A stretch of DNA of 64,000 bases, taken from the NCBI RefSeq assembly GCF_037975245.1, contig NC_092569.1:15164501-15228500 (forward strand), in the 5' to 3' direction. Source of the DNA: Apostichopus japonicus. Lineage: Eukaryota; Echinodermata; Holothuroidea; Aspidochirotida; Stichopodidae. Shown here piece by piece: positions 40,701 through 52,700 of this stretch (position 1 is the first letter of the stretch; every line of letters begins with the position of its first letter). The position numbers and the translations under genes are program-made. Below the pieces are notes generated by a model. The model searched no databases. It was not told the origin of the DNA and saw only the letters and a program-made list of their open reading frames with translations.

Positions 40701-43700
40701 AATATCAAGAATTGATACAGAAGTTGATAAACCACCCAGACAAATGCAAATGCTAATAAAATCATATCTATATTGTACGGTAATGATTTTGAGATAGAAG
40801 TAACGCTATCTTATCCGTATCACTTGATGTCGCAATACGTGCATCCTGGTTTGGAGAAAATCATTGGAGAAGCTTGGCATATGACCAAGCAGGAGAGTGA
40901 TGAATATTCACGATGGATGTCTGGACGAGTTTCCTGTAAGAGTTGTGATTGGACAATTGCATAAGGAAGAGGACAATAGCCATGCAGATCGATGGCTTGG
41001 CAGATAGTATATATTGACTTTGATTGTTCCACTACAGAACAGAAGAGGATAAGCACCATTAATAATGTTTGTTCTGTTTTCAGGATGTTGTAAAGATGTA
41101 TAATAGGTGTCTGTGATTGGTCAATCAGATATGGTAGTGCTTAAACTCCATCTAGTTGGCTAAGCTATGTACATAGAGTTAGTACACTATTGTCATACCT
41201 AAGGTATGGTAGTGTGTAAGGGTTACTTCTCTTCATTAAATTTGTCAAGTAGCCAAGGAAGAGCATAAAACACATATTTTCAACTAGATATCAGTATAGT
41301 TGTCATTGTGTTAATGGCACCATCATGATACAGTGAAGCTGACGTGTTGATTGATGTTGATTGGTCAGTAATGGTAGTCTGATGACAAATTGTTGATGCT
41401 GATTGGTCAATAAGAACTAATGTAGAGAGTAAGTAACTTTCTAAATCTGGTCAAATTGTATTGCCTGCTGTTAATGTCAAATGTGTGGTTGATAAAAATT
41501 TCTGATAACAGGAGAAAGGAAAAACAAAAATATCTAGAGTAGAAAAATAACAGGATCGAAAAAGAATAAGAAAATGAAGAGACTATATTGTGTAAATCGC
41601 ATGTTAAAGAAATATACTGCATAAATATAGGGTCAATATTACACAGGTTAGTTAATTTTAAAAAATGGGTGAAATATTTTAACCCTGAATGGTTGAAATT
41701 ATTGACATACTGTTCATTTCTCAATTGGCTTTCTTTTTCATTCCAAATCATTCAAGAGTAACAGTAGAAAAAAGAAGAACTACTAAATATAATTTTCCAA
41801 CAACAGTTGGCACAACCCTGTTTGGTAGACACCAAACTACAACTAAACATACTATAGCTACAAGTGACTGTAATAAAATTATTATCTTTTTATGACGTTT
41901 TTGATTAATTTTCAAAAAAAAACATTCCCAGCTTCCCAAAGAGGAAATTGGTTTGCTTTCAATTTTTATTCACTCATACATGATAACAAATGGTATGGTA
42001 CATGTTTCTTCATTGCAAAGCATCAAGAATGCCATCTCATTTATGTAAAAGTCAACAAACCTTGGATAGTTTTTTTTTTTAATTACATGCATGACTGTTA
42101 CTGTTTAAAAAATGTCTAATAATACTGCTAGAATAAATTCTTAGTTTTGGATTACTGAAAAATTGACAATTTGAAGCTATAGACCATTGTAATGAACTCC
42201 CGAGCTGTTAAAGATTAATTACTTTGGAGTTGTATTTCAAGATTTCTATATTTTGCTGGAATATATGACTCATATTTCCTGTCAGAAACAAAACCTCAAA
42301 TTGTTAACCTTATACTACTCAGAATGACTATTATATCTTCAGCTGGGGTCTTAACCTGAGGTCACTAGTGTGCATTCCATAACAGTCAAATATTTTGACC
42401 AAACTTTGAAAGCTTGCATCATTTTCATACTTGGAATTATTTGAAAAGTGGGAAACACAAGATCTTAACAACTGAGTTGAACTCACCGGGAGGACAGTCG
42501 TTACCATCTTCAGTCCCGCAGCTGACAATCTCCCACGGATCCCCTACGCAATCGTTGCCATAGAAACGTGGTGCGGGATTGGTACAGTTTCGAGTCCTGT
42601 TGACCAGTCCACCGTACCTGGTTCCGTTAGAATCCCAGGAATAGCAGGATTCACTGCACTCTCCGTACTCCCACTCTGTGTAGTTACCATGTACTGTAAG
42701 AAGAACATAAACATCAAACATATAGTGAACCTACCCCTCTGTGTAGTTGCCATGTACTGTAAGAAGACCATAAACATCAAACACATAGTGAACCTACCAC
42801 TCTGTGTAGTAACCATGTACTGTAAGAAGATAATAAACATCAAACACATAGTGAACCTACCACTCTGTGTAGTTACTATGTAGTGTAATTAGAAGACGAT
42901 AAACATTATCATGGGGTGTTTTAAAAAACAGAACACCTGGTGAAACTACCACTCTGTGTAGTTACCATGTACTGTAAGAAGATGATAAACATCAAACTCA
43001 TAGTGAACCTACCACTCTGTGTAGTTGCCATGTACTGTAAGAAGACCATAAACATCAAACACATAGTGAACCTACCACTCTGTGTAGTTGCCATGTACTG
43101 TACGAAGACCATAAACATCAAACACATAGTGAACCTACCACTCTGTGTAGTCACTATGTAGTGTAATTAGAAAACGATAAACATTATCATGGGGTGTTTT
43201 AAAAAACAGAACACCTGGTGAAACTACCACTCTGTGTAGTTACTATGTGCTGTAAGAAGATGATAAACATCAAACACATAGTGAGCATTACCACTCTGTG
43301 TAGTTACCATGTACTGTAAGAAGACCATAAACATCAAACACCTGGTGAAACTACCACTCTGTGTAGTTACCATGTTCTGTAAGAAGATAATAAACATCAA
43401 ACACATAGTGAACCTACCACTCTGTGTAGTTGCCATGTACTGTAAGAAGACCATAAACATCAAACACATAGTGAACCTACCACTCTGTGTAGCTACTATG
43501 TACTGTAAGAAGATGATAAACATCAAACACATAGTGAACCTACCCCTCTGTGTAGCTACTATGTACTGTAAGAAGATGATAAACATCAAACACATAGTGA
43601 ACCTACCCCTCTGTGTAGTTGCCATGTACTGTAAGAAGATAATAAACATCAAACACATAGTGAACCTACCACTCTGTGTAGCTACTATGTACTGTAAGAA

Positions 43701-46700
43701 GATGATAAACATCAAACACATAGTGAACCTACCCCTCTGTGTAGTTGCCATGTACTGTAAGATGCCAATAAACATCAAACACATAGTAAACCTACCACTC
43801 TGTGTAGTTACCATGTACTGTAAGAAGATGGTAAACATCAAACACATAGTGAACCTACCCCTCTGTGTAGTTACCATGTACTGTAAGAAGACCATAAACA
43901 TCAAACACATAGTGAACCTACCACTCTGTGTAGTTACTATGTACTGTAAGAAGATGATAAACATCAAACACATAGTGAACCTACCCCTCTGTGTAGTTGC
44001 CATGTACTGTAAGATGCCAATAAACATCACACACATAGTGAACCTACCACTCTGTGTAGTTACTATGTACTGTAAGATGACAATAAACATCATCATGGGG
44101 TGTGTTAAAAAACACATAGTGAACCTACCACTCTGTGTAGTTGCCATGTACTGTAAAGAAGACCATAAACATTGTCATGGGGTGTTTTTAAAAGAAACAT
44201 TGGTGAACCTACAGGGAACAGCAGGGATCAGTTATCTTGACAAGGAACCACCCTTTTCTACTAAAAACTGAGGTTCTCCAGCTGCACGGCAAGCTTGTAC
44301 GGTCCGTGGAGTAAATTACTATTAACAAACTAGAACTGCATTTGCCTGCAAATATGCAGTATTGTAGTGCTCGTGGTGTGCTTGCAGTATTAGGAAAAAC
44401 TTTTTGGTTTGCTCATGGTGTTAGTTTTTGGACGGACAACTCACCAGGGAGCATAGTCATATTGTAGGTACCTACAAAGTGAGGGCGCTATATGAAACTT
44501 GAAGTTTCAAAATGTCATGTAGGTATTGTTCCCTTGGCCAGTATATGCCAATATTGGAGTGCACACGTGGACTACAATTAATATTAAAGAAGAAGAAGAA
44601 GAAGAATTCAAGAAGCAGCAGTATAGCATACCTGGAGGGCACTGGTCTCCGCATGCCTGTACCTCTGTACCGTTCCCCACACAATATGCTCCGCCAAGGA
44701 TCGGTGCAGGGTTGGAACAAGTTCGGTTCCTCATCTGTGTACCCATGTCAGGTGCTATGTCACATGATAGAGTGCACTGTGACCACGGTGTCCAACTTCC
44801 CCAGTTTCCGTCAGCTGTGAATGAGTACGACATTTCTTTCTGTTTAATAGACCCTACTCAATGCTTGAATATAGAAATCATACCCACAGCGGAAAGCAAT
44901 GGCTGACAGTTTTGTCTGCCTTTCAAATATTCTAGGAACTGTGTTTAATAGCAATATCTATTCAAATCCTCCTTTCAGTCCACAGAGGGCAATTTGTATA
45001 TGTACAGCCACTGCTGTTGATTACAATCACAAATTTTGCTGGCTCTTATAAGATTCAATGAAAACGAACCAGATTATGGTAGCAAAGAGATGTATATCAT
45101 TTTGTTACCATGGTAGCAGACGACTTGCTAGGTTGATTGAAAAGATAGAATAAACACATCAACCTTATTGCCCGTAACTTGAAGGCACACTTTAAACCAT
45201 TCCCCTCCCCAATCCTACCTTTCCATAACCTTCCATAATCTCCAACTCCTCTTCCCCCCTCCCCTACCCAGTAAAACAGATCAACACCCTGGGGATATTC
45301 TACGCCCAAATATTTTAAAAAGGAGTACTAGGAAATATTTCAATGTATTGCTGAATCTCCAGAGTTTTCCAAGATTCTCAAAACTTTCTGCCTCCATAAA
45401 TAATATATTACTAACTTACTCTGAGTGATTTCACATATGTATGAGTGCATGTTGTCACAGTCAGTACTAACTTACTCTGAGTGATTTCACATATGTATGA
45501 ATGCATGTTGTCACAGTCAGTGTTGGCCATCAGCCATTCCCAGCTTCTCCTGGTATATCTTAAAGCAACGCACGTCGCCGCTGCACTGTCGTTCTTCGGG
45601 TAAGGGCCTCCCCAGGGCCCTCCAGATTCATTCCACGAGGTCAAGTCTGGGGAGCCGCTACCATCAACAAACGAGAGGTCACTCGCAACGTGTCCGACGT
45701 ACAGCCAGACATTTTCCAAAAACTTGTTTAATTTCAGTCTCCAACTGACCGCCTCCAGTTCCGATTGGTCGGAAATGAAAGCCAGGTGGCCCGTCCCGTT
45801 TGTCTCCGTATGACAGGTCTCGTTAGCTTCGGCGAAGGTTTGAAATCCCGTCTCATTGGTCGATCCAAACAAGTAGCAGCTATCGTAACGTGTGTGGTAT
45901 CCATCGCTGCAGTTGACTGGGATCAGAGAGAAGTGGGGAGGTTAGTATTTCCATTTTGAGGGCAAACTTGATGGTTCTGTTTAAAAATGTAGCATTTTTT
46001 CAACCTTGCCAAGACCTTGACAGGAAATATATTGTTCGTTTGTTGAATATGCATCAAGTGAGATGCTTGCCCGCCGGAAGAAAGTGATCTAATTGTTGCC
46101 AGATTAATTTAATAAATGGTTATGGGTTTACTAGTTCAACCAACCATTAGGTCTACAAGAAACATACCTTTCGGCCCGAGCTCAATATTTTTGTAATAAA
46201 GACACCAGGCAAAATTAATATTCATAAACATGTGACTCAAAGTTTAATAAATAGTAAATTTTTATTATTATCAACTGATTGTAAGCTGATTATCAGATGA
46301 TGTCTTCTTTTCTAACCAATCAGCATTCGTTCTTCTGTTGGCAACTCAGCTGTTCATTTCAAGGTCAGAAACCTAAAACTTTCAATTTAAACAAAGCACA
46401 AAATGTTATAGATTGCATAACTTTAGAAGCTATTAGAGATCTTATGTAGTTTTTCACCAGTTTTGTGCTGTCACCTGACATCTTAATACTCTGTAAACAC
46501 AGAGAGAAGAAGATAGTTCAAACTTTGTAAGGCATGTTACCATAGTAACATACAGCAAATCATCTGTCGATGTGACCTACCTATTGGACAAGGATCGCTG
46601 CATATTCTGACATCAGAATCATTTCCAGGACAGGGGGCGCCATCCAGTATGGGGGCAGGATCATCACAGGAACGGTTACGATACTGAAGGCCTTCAGAAC

Positions 46701-49700
46701 AGGTTACAGAGCAAGGACTCCAAGGGCCCCAGGAACCCCAGTTACCATCGGCTATCAACAGGGAAGAAACAAATACATTTAGGAAATGTGTCATAAAATA
46801 TATGTATGTTTGTATGTATGTATTTAGATCCTCCTGCAAGCAGGAAGATGCGAAGAAGCCATCATTAGCTTATCAAAGCCTCAAGCTGACCGAAGTCAGT
46901 CTCTTACATTCATATTTAACGTCCATGATTATGTATTTTCAATTTTCAACAACTCTGTAACTGGACAACATACTTTAATCTTGGAGTGACTCGAACTGGG
47001 GAACTTGTGATTGGAAGGCACTGGCGTTAACCACTGAGCTAACACTCCTATATGACTTCACAACTTCTTGAAAATGTATCAAAAGCAAGAAGTTTTGATT
47101 CAAATGTTTCGAAGCTTGCTCTCTGCTTAAAGCGTTAGCAACCATATTTAATATCCATTGTATGGAACTGGTATGTTCTTTTATTAGTTTCAAATGAAAC
47201 TTTGCTGGCACAAATCTGAAGACATTTGAGGACATTTAACATTGATCACAATATCTTAAATTTATTAAATACAAACGGTACAAACTCACTTTGCGTTATC
47301 TCGCAGACGAAGCTTCTACTTTCGTCGCAGGCGACGTCCGCAAACTTCCATTCGAAGGATTTCGCATCGTAGGCCATTCCCACGCAGGAGTCTCCATTGT
47401 CTCTTGGGAAACCTCGAGTCCAAGGATCTTCGCCTCCCCAGTCCGTGGTGTTTGGTCCGGCGATGTCGCTCTCCAGATACGTGAGTTTGCTGCTCACGTA
47501 ATCTAACCCGACATAGACCGTCTGGTCCAGAACAATTCCTGAGTTCTTGATGAGCCAGCTGACCGAGTGTTGTTCGTCGTAGCTGCCCACATAAGTCAGG
47601 TGACCCGTGCTGTTCGTGAGCTGAAGGCACGTCTCGTTAGCATCGGCTCTCACTTCCGGTCCCGCGACATGCGCGTAGCAGCTGTCATGAAAGACTACAA
47701 AACCCTCCGGACAGTTCACTGGCAGAACCAAAGCAATTCAAGAAAGAAAGAAAGAAATTAGAAATTGAAACCTCTCCTGTCACATTGTCAAGTTTAGATC
47801 CTTCAAAACGACCACAGGTATCTACCAATGGGAACTCTCTAAGGGTCCTATGTATATAGCACACTGCAAACTCTAGATCCTCGATCTCTTCCCATCCATC
47901 CACTAATACGGATATTTCAAGAAATGTTAATGGACGACAAGACATGAGGAGTATCACCGATGAAGTTTCAGAAAATAATTATATGATTTTTTTGTGCCCA
48001 AGATGGCACTCTCAGATTTGTTCTAGACTGTCTTGTAATAGGGTACACTGGTCAGTAAAATGTTGACCGACCCCTTGTGTTTTCCCAGACCCCACTTATT
48101 TTCTGTGGACCTCTTGCTGATGCCTTTGCCATCAAACCCCCCCCCCCCCAAAAAAATAAATCATGCACCTCTAGGTGTCCTCGTACCCTAGTTTGAAATA
48201 AATGGTGATAGAAAAAGTAACATTTATGATACCTCAAAATCACGCCTCTATCACATTTTCTGAACTTGGAAAATTGAGCAACCGTTAAGATTAATATCAC
48301 CAACAATAATAAACAAGTACTTCATTTCTAGTATTTTCATTAAAAAAAGAACAAAAGCTGTCAACTTTTACTCTTGCGAAACCTCAGCAGATGAACCACG
48401 ATCATGGAAACACCCAACCTTTTATTCTGCAAACTAAAGATTGAATCAGATTAGAAATTCACAGAAAACTATTTTATCCCTATTGGTTGCTATGGACGCA
48501 TACTTTGTTTTTGCTTTTGGGAAACAAAATCCCAGAATTATTCCTTTTGATAACAGGTGACATTGTTTAACATGCCATGCCTACCTTTTGGACACAAGTA
48601 GGTGCAGGTACGGGTTTCGCTGGAATTCCCTGGACATTCCTCTCCTCCAAGGTAAGGAGGAGGGTCATCACAGGTCCTGGATCGGGTCTGGGTGCCATTT
48701 TCACAGTTAGGGCCACACTGCGTCCATCCACTCCATGAAGCCCAATTTCCAGGAGCTTTAAGAGAAACGAAAGGAAAGAGACATTTTGGAATAAAACATT
48801 TTTTTCATGGTGGGTTTATAGAATTACCTCATGCAGCATAAGACTTGTAAGTCCTTACCACAGGCGGTCAAAATGCGGCCCACAGTCACATTTTCTGCGA
48901 CCCGAGGAAATGGTAACAAAATGCTATTAATGCGGTGTGCAAAACTTTAGCATATAAATAGAGAAGACATGAAATATGGATATTTTCAGGAGGGATCTGT
49001 ATATAGCATTATTCTGATGTTTCAGCATAATGGATGAATTTTTTTATCTTTTACTTCCAATTTGATGTCATTTGTTGTCATAGGAGTGGGTGCATCCTGT
49101 AGTGTAGCAGCAAATACATTGGGTACTAATTTTCACTCTTGTCGGTCGGATCAATTTCGTGCCCACCTCTGATCCAATCTGCAGCTGTGCATTGTCAATT
49201 CTTTTATGTCTCATTTTAAGATGATCCCAAATACTGCTACTATATAATAGAAGAAATATTGTATCCTTTCATTATTTAATATCCCACCATGTTCTCTCCC
49301 ATTTTCTTACCGTCCCTAGTAATACTTTAATGGAATGTATTCTACAGTATGAGTCAAAATGAAGAGAAAATTAACTAATTTGTAATTATCCTAAATATAT
49401 AGTCACACCATACCCCCCCACCATCACCCCACCCTCCAGAAAAATCCCCAATTAAATATCAAGTCAGATATTTTGAGGAATATTCACAAATATTCAGGGA
49501 GCCATGAAAAGCATAGTAAAAACTTCACATCAACATTCGATGCAAAAATAATGGAATAGGAAAAAAGTAAGTTAAATGTATGATGCTTATATCGGATACA
49601 TATTCAGTAATGGCTGAATCCAACCAAACATTATACCTACATTTTGAAATTTCGCAGACATAACTCGCGGTCGTATCACAGTATACGTCAGCCATCAACC

Positions 49701-52700
49701 AGCGCCATTCGTTTTCGTCGAATACCAGAGCCATGCAGGGTTCCCTGGCCGGAGAGGGAAATCCATCGGCCCAGGGCCCAATGCTGCCCCAGTCCGACAG
49801 GTTGACCTGCCTCGTCCCATTTTCGTAATAAATTCCGCCAAAGTCGTACGACATGTCGATAAACACGGCGCTTCTGCGATTCAAGCTGGTTTCCTCGGTC
49901 CTATGGCTGACAAATTCCAGTTCCTGAAAGGTCTGGAGTCTGGCGAGGTATCCCGTGCCGTTGGTGATTGTCTGGCATCCGTCCACGGCAGTGGTGTAAT
50001 TGACATCTGCCGTCACCGTGACGAAGCAAGATTCGTAATAGACCGACATGCCTTCTGGACACGAGACTACGGACAGGGAGAAAAGTCAGAATTGTGGCTT
50101 ACATCACAATGTAATAACTACGATTATTAAACTAGTTGTGTTTTAATGCATGACTCCAATTTAGGGTTGACAAGGAGGAAATAAGGAATTGCTGGTATTT
50201 TGTGGAAATCTTCATTATAAAGTACTTGAAAAGTTACAGAATATTACACTATCTTAATATGACTGAAATCACAATGCCATGTATCTAAGATCATAAAACT
50301 AATTGTGTTTTAAAGCCTCAGTATTCAAAGTGGGGGTCATGACTCCATTTTAGGGTTGACAAGGAGGAAATAAGGAATTGCTGATATTTGTGGACAAAAG
50401 TTTAAAAAAATCTTCATCATACAGTACTTCGAAAGTTTCAGAATATTACAACTAGGTACCCAATACCAGGGCATTCAAAGGACAGGCAAAGAACACTATA
50501 ATCATTAGTATATACCTTAAGCAACAGAGATGCATGACATGTGCACCTTTGCACCTTACACAAACAGCTGTGAGAGTTGATTCAGTTTGGGGGATTTCCT
50601 GTTTTAGGCATTGCTTCATAGCAACATTTTAGCTAATATTTGTTTTTAGGCATAGTAATGATTTGGCCTCTGTTTACCCATACCCTCACTTCTCCTCTCA
50701 CCCAACATTCTTGAATTTGGAAGATGTATAATTAAAAAGTATCTACTGTATAACATATTTACAAAGGAGACAATCTCATCTCACACTGCCATTTATATAT
50801 ACAAGCTTGACTGCATAAATATAATCATCGTTATCATCATCATTGAGATACAAATGACTTCCTGAAAAGCACCGTCACTGAATTTTGTTCATATTTTTTT
50901 TTAAAACCAACACTTATGTGATCATCCAGATTTCAAAAATAATAAAAATAAAAGTAATAGTAAAAAACTAGATATTATGAAAAATCTAATCTCACACTGC
51001 CATTTATACATACAAGCTTGTCTGCAGAAATATTGCCTTCCTTGTTACTATGAGATACAAACAACTTTTGTTTTAAACCGAAAATAATATCATCATCCAC
51101 ATTCAAAAAAAAAAATAATAATAATAGTAATAACAATAACAATAAAAAAATAATAATAATAAAAAAAAAAAAAAATAATAATAATAAAAAACTAGATATT
51201 CTGAAAAATCATGACCTACTTAATTATGAACCTACCCTCTGGGCACACTGTTTCACATGTCACATTATCTGTGAGTGGACCTGTGCAGTTTCCACCCCCT
51301 AGGATGGGGGCAGGGCTGTCACATTCCCTGGTCCTGGTTCTGTTACCAGTCCCGCAGTTAGATGAACACTCGCTCCAAGCTGTCCAAGGTCCATGTTCTC
51401 CATCCCCTGTAAGTAACAGCAGTGGATATTAACATTCAATTTCGTATATCATTATAGGATAGCTCGTGGGGGGGGGGTATCTTTTGACTGATGAGAGAGG
51501 TGCATAGCATTATAGGCCTTGTGAGAGGTTTGTAATAATCTTTAATACTGAGAAGAATAAATCAGCTGATCAAGAAATTATTCAGCAAAGAAGTTGTATA
51601 AGTCTGTGAGACAATTATTTTCACGAGACTTGTATTGCTGCAACGATGCAAGAAGGTATTAATAAAACAACGATGTTGCTTGTACACAAAACATAAAATA
51701 CGTTAAACGAAAAAAAAGGAGGGGGAGAGGTATGTAAAGAAACAGGGGAAGGCAGAGGGGGATTTGCTCATAGATTGCTTCCAGTTAACATTATTTGTTT
51801 TTTGTCCGAACAAACTACTCAGAAACTTCTATCATATTTTGGTTTTATACATAACGAATAAAACTTACCTACTAACCTGGGGCAAACAGAAGTAATAAAC
51901 AAATGTCAGATCCCTAACCCAAACAAAACGGTCAAATTAAAGACAACTTAAAACTTTCTACCCACCGAGGTTAACTTCGCATATGTACCCGGTGGTTTGA
52001 TCGCAAGACTCGAGGAACCATTTCCACAGGGTGCCCTCCCTTCTCAGGACCACACATCTTATCGGTAGGAGAGAATCGTCGACCGTGGTCATGGCAGGTG
52101 TTGTCGCACCAGCCGATGCACCACCACCGCCCCCGAGATTCACCATGCCAGACGTGGTACCCCAAGGAGACTCTGAGAAGCTTTCCCATGAAGTCACGTT
52201 TGCTTCACCATTCGCAAAGATCCAATCAAAGTAAATGGAGGATCTGTACAGGTTGCTGGTAAAGTAGGCCAACGAAAGGTTAACCTTGTAATCAAACAAC
52301 ATCTGGGATACGAATGCTTCCTCCGACCTATCGTTCATGAATATCAAGTGACCTCCGTAGACTTCTGTCAGATTTTCGCAGTCCGCTTTCGCATCTGCAT
52401 AACTGGCCGTGTCGTTGGTACGGAGTAGGTAGCAGGTGTCGTACCGGGTGACATAGCCCTCCGGGCAGTCGACTGACGGAAAAACACATGACACTAGACT
52501 TTATAATAGACTGTTGCTATGATGTGAAAAGAAAAGGATAAAAGTCACATCTTAAAGAATTTTTTTGATCAATCTTAAAAAGACTTGCGCAAAAAGTAAC
52601 GTCTAATGCCGGTAATCTGAGCTAGTTTCGAATGAGGTGTAACAGAAGTGTTAGACACCACCATCAATCCCAGAAAATACACACACAGCTTGCTACCGTC

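Noticed and set aside
43224-44271. Overlapping 307- and 320-codon open frames on opposite strands
   Set aside because: They consist only of 69-bp repeat units whose length is a multiple of three; the content is copied intron and exon edge.
47316-47630. Minus-strand 104-codon frame in CTLD 4
   Set aside because: Shifted-frame shadow of the CTLD exon.
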